Positions 46,202 to 58,738 of a stretch of 64,000 nt of DNA are shown here, piece by piece. Origin of the DNA: Drechmeria coniospora (lineage: Eukaryota; Ascomycota; Sordariomycetes; Hypocreales; Ophiocordycipitaceae); contig NC_054389.1 of the NCBI RefSeq assembly GCF_001625195.1, forward strand, positions 5,886,520-5,950,519, in the 5' to 3' direction. Under the pieces are notes generated by a model. That model was not told the DNA's origin. It was given only the letters and a program-made list of their open reading frames with translations, and did no database searches. How positions within the stretch are numbered: position 1 is the first letter of the stretch; the number at the start of each line of letters is the position of its first letter. The translations under genes and the position numbers were made by a program.

Positions 46202-47915
46202 ATGGATGCCCAGGTGAGTGACGCTCTGTCTCGCCAACTGCCCTACAGTGCCATTAGGACCGCGTCCGCCGAGGGGGGGTCCAAAAAAGCGTCGTCACTC
46301 CTCCACTTAAACATACGAGCCGAGTGGCTCATCCTTTTCTCACACCCCCATCGCCCTGTTCCACCCGAACCACACCAAAGCTCCACGCCCCGCTCACCCT
46401 GCCTGCTGCCAACTCTACTTACTGCACCGTGCCTTGCTGCTGTATTACTGAGGTACCAAGTTGGTACGTTCACACCACCAAGGGTACATTGTACAGTACG
46501 TGTGCAGTGAGTACGTTCGCGCTTCGACCCCTCCACCGAGCACACAAAGCCCCAAGTTTCCTGCCCTCCCACTGGTCTCTTGACCTTTCCCTGCCCCCAC
46601 CACATCCCTCACCACCACTACCACCACCAAATATCCTCTCGACCTGCCGTGAGCGGGCATACCAACTTTTTGAGTCACCCCATATTTCACCGTCACCGTC
46701 ACCACCACCGACACCCCGCCTGCCTGCCTGCCTGCCTGCCTGCCTCTGCTTCCCCTGCGTACGGCTCTCCTCCTTCCTCGGCGCTCTCCTCTTCCTCCCA
46801 GTCGGCCCATTTCCCTCGCTGACCGCTTTCCCTCCCGCCCAGCAGGAACAGGTGCCGGTCAGACGAAAGTCTCGCAAATCCGTCGCCTTCACAGCCGAGC
46901 AAATCGTTGTCGACGCAGACGGTTCAGTCACCATGGTCAACGCCACCGAAGAGTCCAAGGAGACGGCTCAGTCGCACACGTCCCGTACGCAGCCGCTCTC
47001 CGCCGCCCTCGGCGACTTTGCTGATTCCTCCCAAGTCGCCGCCCACGACGCGCCCCCTGCCGAGGATGCTGGCCTGGACCTGTCGCTCATGAAGAAGAAG
47101 AAGAAGCCCAAGAAGAAGACGGAGGATGCCGAGGGCGCCGCCGACGACGACGATGCTGCCCAGGCCGAGGATGGCGGCCTCGACCTCAGCATGAAGAAGA
47201 AGAAGAAGAAGAAGGCCAAGGAGGTCGGCGAAGCCGACGATGACTTCACGGCGAAGCTGAAGCAGCTCGAGGTCCAGGACGCCGACGAGACGCCCGAGGT
47301 TGAGCAGGAGGCGGAGGGGGATATGGACGCCGGCACCGGAATCTGGCAGCACGACGAGACGCGCGCTCTCGGCTACACCCTCCTGCTCCAGCGCTTCTTC
47401 AGCCAGCTGTCGCAGAAGAACCCGGATCACTCCCTCAGCGGAACCAAGAGCTACAAGATCCCCCCACCCCAGTGCATGCGCGAAGGCAACAGGAAGACCG
47501 TCTTCGCCAACATTGCCGACATCTGCAAGCGCATGAAGCGTACCGAGGAGCATCTTACCGCCTACCTCTTTGCCGAGCTGGGTACCAACGGTTCCGTCGA
47601 CGGAAGCAGGAGATTGGTTATCAAGGGTCGCTTCCAGCAGAAGCAGATCGAAAACATGGTCAGGAAATACATCAGTTCGTCGTCCCCGTTTCCACGCCCG
47701 GCATCCCCCACGCCACCTTTGATTTCAGCTGCTGATGTCTCCCAGTCGAGTATGTCACTTGCAAGACTTGCAAGTCCCCCGATACCGAGCTTAGCAAGGG
47801 TGAGAACCGTCTGTACTTCATCACCTGCAACAACTGTGGATCGCGACGAAGTGTCACCGCCATCAAGACTGGTTTCTCGGCCCAGGTCGGCAAGAGAAAG
47901 AAGATGAAGGTCTAA
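46202..47915 (+). CDS. Translation initiation factor eIF2 subunit beta
   Basis: Proposed exons are 46202-46213 (MDAQ only), 46843-47674 and 47746-47915, giving 337 residues. The product is part of eIF2, which brings initiator tRNA to the 40S subunit. Seen in order: [10 protein letters not shown], two lysine blocks ([11 protein letters not shown] near residue 86, [11 protein letters not shown] near 121) that bind eIF5/eIF2B, the core [60 protein letters not shown] and a C-terminal zinc finger with CxxC pairs at about 287/290 and 309/312. The last intron is 71 bp and in frame. The 629-bp first intron is the uncertain part: between 46214 and 46842 there is no ATG at all, and the strong GTGAGT donor after MDAQ joins in phase to QEQVPVRRK. 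The alternative start is the ATG at 46933, which would lose the conserved RKSVAF motif. Confidence 0.9.
46718..46744 (+). repeat. (TGCC)n tetranucleotide repeat inside the first eIF2-beta intron
   Basis: Six to seven TGCC units within a C/T-rich stretch about 100 bp before the intron 3' splice site. Confidence 0.9.
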
Positions 47916-48870
47916 GTGGCCTCGTCTCGCCTTCGCTACGCAAGCGCGCCTCGGTTGTTGGTGGTCGACTTTCAAAAAACCCCCCTGCCACCTCGTTTGC
48001 CCATCCCCGTACCGCTTTGTCGGCTCCGGCTCCGGCTCCGGCAAGTGGTTGGCTTGGAGAATCATGCAAATCATTCACTCCTGTCACCACGAGGAGGATG
48101 GCTCACGAGCTGTGGAGGAGAACAAGCGTGAGGGATGAAAACAGGTTCAACGAACTAGCTCGCCGGCTAGGCACTAGGTGGTGGATGGGATCATGGGGTG
48201 TATCGCGGTCCATCTTGGAAGGGACCTTGTGTGGCGTATCTGGCGCGGTGGAGCATGTCAATATCGCATAAATCATCGTCTTCGACGCCACGAGCATACA
48301 TCTTGTCCCTCTCGTAGTCAGCCCGTGATGGGCCGAATACAATATCCAGTGACGGCGTGACGTCGCAGCACCAAGCCGGTCGATCTCGGGGAAGGGGACG
48401 GCTCCATCACCAGTAACCAATGTTGTCTCACATAAAAAGCAGCAGCCGGGAAGACTCAAGTTGAATCTGCGCTTGTAGTTTCACGTGAGCATTATCCTGT
48501 CTGCCAGAGAGAGATGGACCCGTTCTATGCGGTCGCCCATGTATTCATTCGTGCTGTTACCCGCCTCCGTTGCAAATTATCTCAATCTGCCACAACCAGA
48601 TCTCTGCTTCCACTCCATTCTTGTCTCCTTTCCCTTCCTTCTACTTCTTCTTTTCAGGCTCATAGCATGCTCTCAACCATGAAACCAATAGGACTTGATT
48701 GTTTGTCCCCAGTCCTCTGCTCCCGTCATTTTGTGTCAAGACACGGAAATCAAGTGTAGTCTGCCATCCCAGCACCGAGACGAACCAAAAAACACAACGC
48801 CATCCAATGATGGAACATAAACAAGCACGCAAAAAAAAATTACCCACATCACAGCCCTGGCCTGTCCCGT
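47916..48870. other. Convergent 3' intergenic region eIF2-beta / NUP133
   Basis: 955 bp with no supported gene; both 3' UTRs lie here. An A9 run occurs at about 48831-48839. Confidence 0.5.
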
Positions 48871-51800
48871 CTATTCCGTTTCAAACGAGACGGGGGCATG
48901 GCCGAATGGGGGAAAGGCTTCATGGAGATCGGCACCGGAGACACCGTCCTGCATGGCGTTTTCCGTCATGTCATCCACTTCACTCTGAGCCGTCTCGAAG
49001 GCAGATCGCACCCATTCCGTCAGATGATGCTTCTCCATGTACTGAGTGAGGACCTTATCCTCCCAACGCATGGCATCCATCAGCTTCGTCTGCTCGTTCT
49101 TCGAAAAAGATTGGAATCGACGATCTAGACCGTCGGTGAAGGCACCGAGCACATCCTCCGGCTTTGTATACCGAAACGGGTCACGTGCATCCTCTGCAAA
49201 GCCTGTTCGTTAGTCGTGTCATTCACCCCGACAGAAGGATGTGGGAAAACGTACGGAATCGGATGCAGTCTGTAAACATGGCGAACAGTTCTGTTTCAGC
49301 AATCCGCTCCACGACCTCGGCATCGTCCTTGTGTTGCGTGTCGTTGATCTTGGCCCAGTCGTCGCGGATGAACAGACGCCTCCAGATCAGCTTCTTCGCC
49401 GCCTTGATCTCGTCACTCTTGCATGCGCTCTCAGCAACTTTCAGAGCCATCCAAAACGGGTGAGGGATTTCCTCCTTCGATTCGGGGCCCAAAGATACAA
49501 GTGTCAGAAGGTCGATGAGGTACATGGGGTCGAGCGCTTGGTGGTCCAGCAGCTTCTCCATGCCATCGGTAAACAGCTGCAGAAGGGCCTTTTGCCGTCT
49601 GGGAACGTTGGTGCTGTGCGCCTCGAGCGCAAAATTCAAAGCCGCCGCCTTGTCAACAGCGTCGTAGGTGCTCGGGAATATCTGGCCGTAGAGCTGATCC
49701 TGAATTTTGACAACAATCAACTCGTCGTCCACCTTTCGAAGTCTCTCTTCGCGGCGAGATTCGTCAGATTTAACCGTAAGCCCTTGCTGGCTCTTGGGCT
49801 TCTTTTCCGCCTCGGCCATCAGTGCGAGCTTGCCGAGGCTCAGCTCAATCTTCCTCTTCCAGACCTGGTCCTCCCTCGTCAAGGCGAGGTCCAGCAACGT
49901 GTCGGCTGCGTGGGCCACATCCTTTTCCTGCTGAACATCGTGGATCCAGGAAACACGAGACAGGTTCGGTCTGCTTCGAAGGAACTTCGTCTTGAAACCA
50001 AGGGTATCCAGTCCAAAATCGAGAACGTCGGCGACACCGTGCTTCTCGAGCAGGTAATCGTACACGGGAAAGGCAAACGGTTCCCCGTATTTTCCAAACG
50101 AGTCCTCGAGTTGAGACTTTTTGGCCTGCCGCAGCGCGTTCAAGCTCTTGGTCTCGGCAGCCGTCAGCGTCGTGGTCGCCAGCCGAGACTCCAGCGCACC
50201 GATGTGTTCGAGCAAGATGACAGCCAAGGCGCTGAGGCAGCCGTGTTTCTCGGCAATCTTGGCACCCTCCTCCCACTTTCCGAACTGGGCGAGGAAGACA
50301 GGCTTGTTGTGTCGTTCGGTGTCGTACGTCTTGACGTATTCCTGTGCCTCTGCCTTGTTCTCCGAGTTGGCCAAGCCCCAGCGGGCGTGCTCCAGAACGG
50401 CGGTGAGCATGGCGTCGGTAACGGCCGGGAGGTCGTCGAAGATCTCGGTAATGACAGTAGGATCCGGCTGGTGCGGTGCTCTTGGCGCGGCCTGGACGTG
50501 CTCGTGCTTCTTGAACCATTGGTCCGCAAGGTCGCTCAGCCGTTTCAGATTATTCGCAATGTACATGCAACCAGTCCAAGGTTCCGGGAGCCCTTCGTAG
50601 CCATCGGGGAGGATTCCCATGCGCAGCTTCTCGTCTCCGAGTCCGTAGAGAGTCAGGTTGGCTCGTCGGAAATCGTGGGCGCCCTGGTGGGTGTTGACGT
50701 TGATTTGGATCGCCTCGCTCATCAAGACGGTAACCTTGACGTCGTCGATGGCCTTGTCTCTGTACAAGACCTTGATGACCTCGTAGGACCAAGCAACGAA
50801 GATTTCCAGGCGGTAGATGTCGTTGACGAACCAGTAGCGAACGGGATCCACATCACCCTTGTGGGCGGCCGGGCCGGTTTTTTGACCTTCTTGAATGAAT
50901 TCGACAATCAGGCCGACCAAACTCTTCTTGTCATCCGCAGGCCGGTTCGCGGTGAATACTTCCTGCCGCTTCCAGAGAAGAGCTGCAACGTGCATCTTCT
51001 CGGCGTTGTGCAAAAGTTTCCAGCGTGTGCTTCGATCCAGAGTCGCACCGATGGCTCGAAGATGCAGTACGAGCCTCTCGAGCGCATCCGCGCGCGCGCG
51101 AAGGTTGTCCTCTAGGGAGACGGGTAGTGTCGATATGTAAGGGGTTGTTGAGCTCAAAATCTCCTGGCTGACGTCGAGCGCCGCCGCGGCCAATTCCTCC
51201 TTTGTGAAGTTGAAATCTAGTCGCCCGTCAAATATGAGCGGGTTATCCGTTTTGGCTCCGAAAAACACGGCCTGCTCCAGCTTGCTCTTCGCAGATACCT
51301 GAGGAGGCTGGTCGCTGGCGAACTTGTCGACGTCGGTCGTCACGATCCTCACGACGCCTGCACCTCGGACCATGAGGACAACGGCCGGGTTCTTGGTCTT
51401 GTGGCGCGTGATTCGACCCTCGTCGTGGGCGCCGGCCACCGGCAGCGACTCTTCCAAGCCGGATCCGAGAATTTCGTGAACTTTGTCTTCCCGAAAATCG
51501 ATGACATCCTCGAAGGAGGCGGGCAGGATGCGGTTGTCCGACTGCAGCTGCGAGTCGGGGGACTCGGGCGGGATCGCCACAGAGGCAAGGACGGCGGCGC
51601 GATCGAAGACGACAAAGGCGACGAGAGCTGGGCGTGGAAGATAGATGCGAGGTCTTGCGCTCTGGGACGTGTCCGACAGGGAGAAGGGGGTGGAATAGGA
51701 GGTGATGGGTCGGACCATGCCGATCTGGCACTCGTCGCGCGACAAGATGGCTTCGATCAAGGCATATCGAGATACGTTACCTCGCGTCAAGCTGATGAGC

Positions 51801-53214
51801 AAGAGCAAGTGCTGGACGGCGGGGTTGTCGTCGGCCATGGCATCGCTCAGCCTGCTCAGCTCCAGATACTTGGGCTCGAGGCCCTTGGGGACAAAGGTGA
51901 AGTCGATGGCTTCCAAGGAGTCGGTAGGAAAATCCTGACTGAGCGGATCGGCGTCCTGGAGGGCGGTGGCGAGGCGCTCTCGCAAGTCTGCCTCGCCGCA
52001 TGGTTCGTTGTGACCACCCCGATGAACCTTCCAGGATTGCAGCTTGCCTTTGCTCGTGAGGGCGACAATGCTCCGCTCACCGACGCGGGCGGATCGATCG
52101 GCACGGACTGCTGCGATGTCGCCTCGGAGGGAAAGGTGGGAGAAGGCGTGGCGAATGCTTCCGAAGATGCCGCTGCCGGAGGTGGCGAGGCTCGAGGGTA
52201 GAAATTGCACTGAAATTGCCGGCCGTCCATGGCTGTCTCGCACGGCCATGTAGGCCAGCCGTCCGGAGTTGAAGGTGAGGATGAAACCTGCCGACTCGGC
52301 GTTGGTGATGGCGACAACCTTTTCGCCAGACGACATGCCGGAAGTCATGTATTCCACACCGGATCGATCCTTCTTGATGAAGGCAAAGGTCGCGGCGCTC
52401 GATATGGATTCCCAGTACACCACCTTTCCACTGCCGGACATGACGACAACCAGGCCGGGCTCGGTCGACGAGGCGGAGGGTGATACGAGGCATCCTACGG
52501 GTAGAGGGTCGGAGGGTTTCGAGGCGGAAGGAAGCGTGAAGGTGAAAGTCTCGGGTGACTGCGATGTGGAGTTGTAGGGCCAAACGATGGCATGAGCCGG
52601 GGTCAGCGTCAAGGCGTATCCGAAGGATGAGAAGATGTCGGCATGTTGCGTTCCTGAAATTTTCCATGGTTAGGTCTTGGCTTTTTTTTTTTTGCCTGTG
52701 GCCGGGTCGGCGGTGGGTGCGTACCTGTCCAATCGGACCTGATTCTATCCGGCAAAGCAGGCAGCTTGGAGACGGTGAAGGCATTGTTGCTCGTCTGGAT
52801 GGTAGCAGGTCAGCGAACGCGCTGTGACGAACGGCAGCGATGCTGCAGATGAGTGACCAAGGCGTCTTCACGAACCAGAACAAGACTTCCATCGCCCTTG
52901 TTGGTGGCTCGATCTCCGTGCTTCGGCTTTTTCGTCCGCAGATTCGACTCCTTGCGCGGTGTGGGATGGAAGGTGCCCATGGGTATGACGGGTATATCAT
53001 GGCTCTTGGCCTCGACCATCGCCAACTTCTCGGGCTTGGCTTCGGGGATCTCCGGTTGGGGAGCAGGTTCGACGAAAGTCTGCTCGGAAAGTGGGAGGCG
53101 CTGACGCTTGGCCTTTGGCTGCTGAAGAAGGCTTTCCGAGCTCTTGGGGCGCATTCGACGGCGAGATCGGGTGGCCGTGGCCGGGCCGCCCTCGGCGACA
53201 GCGGGGGAAAACAT
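48871..53214 (-). CDS. Nucleoporin Nup133
   Basis: Exons are complement 52876-53214, 52725-52794, 49255-52653 and 48871-49193. All three introns (81, 71 and 61 bp) keep frame and the protein has 1376 residues. The N-terminus (MFSPAVAEGG, RSRRRMRPKSSES) is basic and disordered. The beta-propeller begins near residue 115 with NNAFTVSKLPALPDRIRSDW and HAIVWPYNS, includes VVVMSGSGKVVYWESI and SIVALTSKGKLQSWKVHRGG, and runs to about residue 550. The rest is the alpha-solenoid typical of Nup133 (RYWFVNDIYRLEIFVAWSYEVI, KVTVLMSEAIQINVNTHQGAHD shown in part, EKHGCLSALAVILLEHIG, DPMYLIDLLTLVSLG), ending at PEDVLGAFTDGLDRRF. Nup133 is a scaffold of the Y-shaped Nup107-160/Nup84 complex on both faces of the nuclear pore and binds curved membrane through its propeller. 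The first ATG at 53214 is well placed. Confidence 0.93.
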
Positions 53215-55063
53215 TATCAGTCTTTCGAGCGTCCGCTTCGGGAAGGGCGAGGCCCAGGAAAGTCGGCGGGGGGACTCGAGATGTGATGTTGAGAAGTGTA
53301 GATGACGATGCTGGCGACGAAGCTGTGCAGGATCACTGGGTTCAGGAACGCATCTCGAGCCGTCTCAGAGGGTCCAAGCAGATGGCGGACGCGGGGGACG
53401 CGGGGGACGCTGAATAGGAGGATGACGGTGATGAAAAAAAAAAAAGTCGGACACAGGAGGAAGAATAGTCGAAGAGAGTGTGAAGGGGCTGACTTGATTC
53501 CAGGGTTGATGATGCAGTAGCAAGAAGCTAGAGGCTTGGGTGCCTGGGCTCGAGGTGCAAAAAAACAAACCCAATTGCGCGGACGGCAGATTGGAGCGAC
53601 CTCCCACCGTGGTGTGGCAGTGTGGATACAGGGATTGTCTTGCCTTGCTTAGGTGCTGAAGCCTGACATTCAACTTTTTATGGGGCATGGGCCAGTTACA
53701 GGTTCTGTTTCTTGTAGGGAGTTTAAGTGCACCTACAAACCAATCGGCGTATCTGTATGGGGCACTCCGTACTGGACATCCAGCACTTGTACGGAGTCTT
53801 GCAAGTGTAAGTACGGTGTGTGCTCCCGCAACTACGAGTATTAGTATTATTGTCATTGCACAAAGCACCTTCAGCTATAATATTTGGACTCGAATACCCC
53901 TACAGTGCGCGTACTCCGGCTACAGTACCTATACATGCATGTTCAAGTATTTCCCAATGCATGACAACCCCCAACAACAGACGGCTAGAGCTCGGAACTG
54001 AACCATATGTGCAAGTGCCATACTCGTCCAGAAGATCTCAAATAACTACCATTACAAGCAATCGGTACGCAGTGGTATGTATTTATACATTATCAGCAGT
54101 GCCTACCTCGCTACCGGCTCAATTTCAGTCCATTTTTCCACTGCCAGTTCCGTACTGCAGTAGTACTACGTACAGGACTCGTCCAGATATCAGAGGATCT
54201 GTTGGAGAGGTTGGAGAGGTTCATATCCAGGCCCGTCCAATCATGCTCGTAGTATTCAGTATTGCCGAAACCTGGATGTGAACTTTCATTCCCATTAAAC
54301 AACTGTCAAGTTGGGCGAGGAGCGTGAGCGCACGGTACAACTTGGCGCGCTACCATTTCTAAAATGTACGATACCAGCTCGCCTGCCAACGTGTGCAAAA
54401 AAATATGATTGGACTCGTCGATTGTGTCGACATTGGGCCTTCGTTTAAATAGGTCTCCAATGCTAATAAACCTCTTGTCGGGCTTGATTTCCTTGCCATG
54501 AGAATGCTGCCGAGGCACTGCTAGATTGACTGGGCCATTCGGGGTACGTTATCCTTCCCGGTCATCAGGGGGGTTGGAAGGGGGCAACGAAGCAACAGAG
54601 GCTATAATTGGAAGGGGATTGAGATGAGAATTCGAGATTAAAGGCACTGATAAAAATTGATTGATTGGAGAAAGGAACAGAACGAATAATCTGTTCTATA
54701 GTAGTAGGGAGGTGCATAGGGTAGGGACGCATCTGAAAGATGTACGTAATCGGTTGCGTTTCATGGACTACAACATCCGTTGCCAGCGCTTCCCTTCCTC
54801 CCAAACCGCGCGGCTAGCGAATTGGTCCAGGTCAGGACATCCTTAGCAGTATCGCCGGGTCCCAAGCATGAAAGGAAACGATAAAACGCGTAAAGTAGTA
54901 TCGCAATGCGCAAGAGCAACAGTGTAAGGAAGCGGAGATGTAAGCTGTTATTGAATGAAGAAGTCGACCGAAAGTTCCGAGGCTATGGCCTGGCTAGGCC
55001 GCGTCGACTAGTCCACTCAATTGCAAGGCCAAGCTTGACCCAGGGAAGCTACGAGCTAATAAT
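53215..55063. promoter_or_regulatory. Divergent intergenic region NUP133 / AFG1-like
   Basis: 1.85 kb, no supported gene. A 9-bp repeat (GCGGGGGAC) lies near 53390-53411, with an A11 run soon after. Motif words CACTCCGTACTGG and GTACGGAGTC occur at about 53763-53800. No TATA element is obvious. Confidence 0.5.
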
Positions 55064-57133
55064 ATGACGAAACCAGCAGGGGATGAAGAGTTGATTCACT
55101 GGCCAACCGCAAGCCGAACACCTCCACCAGTCAAGACAGTGCACCAAAGGCTCCTACGATCACCAATGAGACCATTCTCTACGGCGGTCACCATCACCGA
55201 CCCGTTGGTCAAATACCAAACCCTCGTCAAATCGGGATTATACTCGCCCGACCCTGCCCAGCATCGGCTCGCAAGACATCTCCGAAGCGTATATCTGCGC
55301 ATCAAAGACTACTCGCCGCGGGTCGAGTATAGGCAAAGGCTCGATGACGTGGCCCGCCTTACCGAAGCCAAGCATCCGGACGAGGTGGCCCCTCGCGGGG
55401 TGCTCGCGTTGCAGAACCATGGGATATGGCGCAACCCGCTCTTCCGTCATCTCCTGCCTGCGGGTGGGAAAGCGGATAGTCTCGCGTTGACAAGGGTGCT
55501 GCAGGGCCACCATTCGGCCATCGAAATCGACTCTCCCAAGGGTCTTTTCCTGTCAGGAGAGGTGGGCACGGGGAAGTCCATGCTTTTGGACCTGCTTGCC
55601 GACGCGCTGCCCACCAAGGGCAAGAGGAGATGGCATTTCAGCACCTTCATGCTCTACGCTCTGTCGCAGCTGGAGAGCCGCAGGCGATGCCAGGCCACGG
55701 GTGGTGCCGATGCTGACGCCGAATCCGAGCATTCGCTCTTGTGGATGGCAAAGAAGCTCGTGGATGAATCCCCAATCCTCTTCCTCGACGAGTTCCAGCT
55801 CCCGGACCGAGCGGCGAGCAAGATACTCAGCCATCTGTTCATAGCATTCTTCCAGCTTGGCGGCGTGCTGGTCGCGTCGTCGAACCGAATGCCCGAGGAG
55901 CTCGAGAGGGCCAGCGGTGTCGACTACACTCCAGGTCCTACGCGGGGCATGATGCGGAACATGTTTAGCGGCTGGACCCGGACCAAGGGCGAGCTCTACG
56001 GCTCAACCAGCGATTTCGCCAACTTCCTCGACGTCTTGAAGGCGAGATGCGATTTCTGGCAAATGGAAGGTGCACAAGACTGGCGGAGAAAAGAAGAGGC
56101 GACGGCTGGTGCCGACCTGGTTCCGAAGACTTCGAGCCCCCACCCAGAAGGGGTCGAGCAGAACAGCACGGCGCCGGACAGCGATGAGGGACGAAAGAGT
56201 CCACACGGCTACTTTATTTTCGGGAAAGACGATGAATCTTGGCAGCAGCGGGTGCGAGGCCTGCTACCTTGGACAGCAGGAGACGCCGCCGTTCCGTGGG
56301 AGCCTTCCACGCGTGTGGTATATGGACGAAGAATCCTCACAGCCCAACACTACAACGGCGTTGTACTCTGGGATTTCGAAAAGCTCGTCGAGTCGTTTGG
56401 GCCAGCCGACTATATTACCATGGCCTCGTCGTATCATTCATTCATCATCGACCGAGTGCCGGTGATGACTGTTTCTCAGAAAAATGAGGCTCGACGATTC
56501 ATCACCTTTCTCGATGCCATCTACGAGGCGCGATGCAAACTCATGATCCGGGCCGAGAGCCCGCCGGATCAAATCTTTTTCCCCGAACGAGCGCCGACGA
56601 GCAGTTTCGGAGATATCCTCCAAAGCACCGACGACGCAACTTACGCCGAAACGGTGGCAGATGTCTACCAGGACCAAATGTCTCCCTTTCGGCCAAACGT
56701 CTCCTACTACGACGCAAATTCGGCTACGTCGACGTATAATCCCGATCAAGACTCCGACTTTGGTCCCCAGAAGCGCGACATTGATTTCGGCAAGACGAGT
56801 GCATTCACGGGAGAAGATGAGCGCTTTGCGTATAAGCGTGCCGTCTCACGCATGTGGGAGCTGTGTAGCGCGCGATGGCACGCAAGAACGGGTGATTGGT
56901 GGCAGCCTCTGCCGGCGGAGGCGAGGCACTGGGAAGGTGGTTCAGCTTCGCGACGATTCGAGACGAGGGAAGGAAGCAGCCAAGCGGGCGGCGGCGAAGG
57001 CGTAGGCGACAGTGTGGAAGAGGAAGAATCGGCAGGCCTGGCCAAGTGGAGGGTCAGGCATCTAAGAAAGCAGCAACACGAGGGATCGCAGAGCGAGGGC
57101 ACGTGCGACGGCGGCAGCCGCAACAGGGTATAA
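55064..57133 (+). CDS. Afg1-like mitochondrial AAA-type ATPase (LACE1 family)
   Basis: An intronless 689-residue protein. Afg1/LACE1 helps degrade or assemble mitochondrially encoded respiratory subunits at the inner membrane. Walker A is GEVGTGKS at 165-172 and Walker B LFLDEF at about 239-244. Other family blocks are KGLFLSGE, RRWHFSTFMLYAL, LPDRAASKILSHLF, VLVASSNRMPEEL, WDFEKLVESFGPADYI and SQKNEARRFITFLDAIYE. The N-terminus holds RLLRSPMRPFSTAV, a typical presequence ending; the ATG at 55064 is used, with Met35 (55166) as alternative. It is longer than yeast Afg1 (509) because of an insert at about 345-375 (EEATAGADLVPKTSS) and an Arg/Glu/Gly-rich tail after 610. Its stop is 166 bp from the convergent TRAPP gene. 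Confidence 0.92.
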   Translation: MTKPAGDEELIHWPTASRTPPPVKTVHQRLLRSPMRPFSTAVTITDPLVKYQTLVKSGLYSPDPAQHRLARHLRSVYLRIKDYSPRVEYRQRLDDVARLTEAKHPDEVAPRGVLALQNHGIWRNPLFRHLLPAGGKADSLALTRVLQGHHSAIEIDSPKGLFLSGEVGTGKSMLLDLLADALPTKGKRRWHFSTFMLYALSQLESRRRCQATGGADADAESEHSLLWMAKKLVDESPILFLDEFQLPDRAASKILSHLFIAFFQLGGVLVASSNRMPEELERASGVDYTPGPTRGMMRNMFSGWTRTKGELYGSTSDFANFLDVLKARCDFWQMEGAQDWRRKEEATAGADLVPKTSSPHPEGVEQNSTAPDSDEGRKSPHGYFIFGKDDESWQQRVRGLLPWTAGDAAVPWEPSTRVVYGRRILTAQHYNGVVLWDFEKLVESFGPADYITMASSYHSFIIDRVPVMTVSQKNEARRFITFLDAIYEARCKLMIRAESPPDQIFFPERAPTSSFGDILQSTDDATYAETVADVYQDQMSPFRPNVSYYDANSATSTYNPDQDSDFGPQKRDIDFGKTSAFTGEDERFAYKRAVSRMWELCSARWHARTGDWWQPLPAEARHWEGGSASRRFETREGSSQAGGGEGVGDSVEEEESAGLAKWRVRHLRKQQHEGSQSEGTCDGGSRNRV

Positions 57134-57299
57134 AGCACCTCGATCCATCACAAGGACATCATTGCTCTTATTGAACGACCCTAAAGGGAATTTTGTTCTT
57201 CTCTCGTGTGCCTTCCCTCCTCATGGATGGATAATGACTCCCCAATCGCAAACCGGAACGCCATGCAGTCATTGTCTTGTCTCACCGGGAGGAGCAGGC

Positions 57300-57969
57300 T
57301 CACAGGGTCGTCACACCGGGTGCCCAAGCCTCGCCTATCCGCTTCATGTCTTCGCTGAACTTCTTGCTCGTAATCTTGCGACCTCCGCGGCCTCCGAGGG
57401 GTGCGTGCTCGTCAGGATCGAAGAAGGGATTCTGCAAAAGGCGCACGTATGCGCTCTGCATGGCCCGGAAGACGGGTTTGAGCTCGGCGTCACGCAGGCC
57501 GGCGGCGGCTGTCCTCGCGGCGGCGGCAGCGGCCGTGCCCGGCTGGATGGCGACGGAACGGCCGCGCATATCGACGACGCAAACCATGCGAACGCCTGTG
57601 TTGGTTTCGAAGCCGTATGCGGCGACGCGATCGTCGACGGCGTGGAGGAGGCCTAAGTCGCCAGAGAGGCCGACGCCCGAGGCCGCATTATTCTTCGCCC
57701 GTAGTTCAAATATGTCGATTGTGGAGGAGAGAAGGAGGGAGAATTGGAGGGCCGAGCGGATCGGCGTCGGCGCGGCATCGTTCGATGAGTCGTGTGATGG
57801 AAAGACGGACATGTGCAGCGGGTTGTTCTATGTCCCACCTCCTCCAGAGGGGGGTCTGGTCAGCGTGCTGTTGTCGTTCGAAGGAGAGTTGGGCGGTTGA
57901 CCCCTAATCGTGCCTTACATTGCGCCCGATGATGCCGAGGCAGGCGATAGACGGGATGGCGGCCGTCAT
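57300..57969 (-). CDS. TRAPP complex subunit Tca17/TRAPPC2L
   Basis: Exons are complement 57919-57969 and 57300-57827, joined in phase 0 over a 91-bp intron (GTAAGG...TAG), for 192 residues. The protein starts MTAAIPSIACLGIIGRNNNP, then LHMSVFP, LQFSLLLSSTIDIFELRA, GLLHAVDDRVAAYGFETNTG and ends with LQNPFFDPDE and a basic tail. This is the longin-like fold of the Sedlin/TRAPPC2L family; IACLGIIGRNNNPLH is diagnostic. Tca17 stabilises TRAPPII, the exchange factor for Rab11/Ypt31 at the Golgi. An Ala-rich insert (GTAAAAAARTAAAG) between the strands is a local peculiarity. The C-terminal 30 residues are longer than in animals. The short first exon is easily missed by automatic models. Confidence 0.88.
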
Positions 57970-58738
57970 TGTGAGAGAAGTTGAGAGAGATAGAGGTTGA
58001 TTGTTGGTGGTGTAGGGACTAAGCTCCAGCAGGAGAACGATGGGACACACAGCTTAGCTCCGTCATCGTCGTTTCTAGTGGGGCATTCGCTCCTCATCGT
58101 CTTGGAGCTCAAACCAGCAACACATGCTAATAATTAATAGCAGTTGTCAAGAATGAACAAATAGTACTCCCTACGCACAAATATATACACGTTTTGGATT
58201 AACAAACCCAGTAGTATCGGGAAGGCCACGGCGACCACAGCACGACATGGGGTACGGCAGTGTTCTCTTTTCTAGATTAAGACAGTACAATATTTTGACA
58301 CGCAAGCAACAGAGGGTCTCCAGGAAAGGCACCAATTGGTACTTTGGCGATTCACTGCCCTGTCTCTATCCAGGGCAGACTATGAATGATTGATATCTCA
58401 GAGAATTCAGAAACTCGTTCGGGGAAAGGGGTGGAGGGGGGTGGAGGGGGCGCCAGCTTTGGAATTCGCAAAAGTGTCTCGACGCTGGTGGACAGGAACA
58501 GCAACGGAACTGTAATGGTAGGTGGAACAGTAGCCGTAGCAGTAGTAGCAGCAGTAACAATAACAGTACATGGGTGCCTCGCAGCAAGAAAAACGCGCGG
58601 CAGGATGCGGTGCGACAAGCCTTGTCCTTACTTATCCTACGAGCCACGAGCCTCTTTTGATGAGCTGCAGCGAACAACGTCGAGTCAACATGGACCTGGA
58701 CCTAGGCCTCGACACCGAGGAGGTGGGTACGAGGACGC
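57970..58738. other. Intergenic region between TRAPPC2L 5' end and MCT1 3' end
   Basis: 770 bp holding the promoter of the TRAPP gene and the 3' UTR of the transacylase gene. A GTAGCAGTAGTAGCAGCAG stretch lies near 58530-58552. No gene is supported. Confidence 0.5.

Noticed and set aside
49241..51115. 624-codon open frame on the plus strand opposite NUP133
   Set aside because: It is the antisense shadow of a GC-rich coding exon with biased third positions; it has no family motifs, while the minus strand is clearly Nup133.
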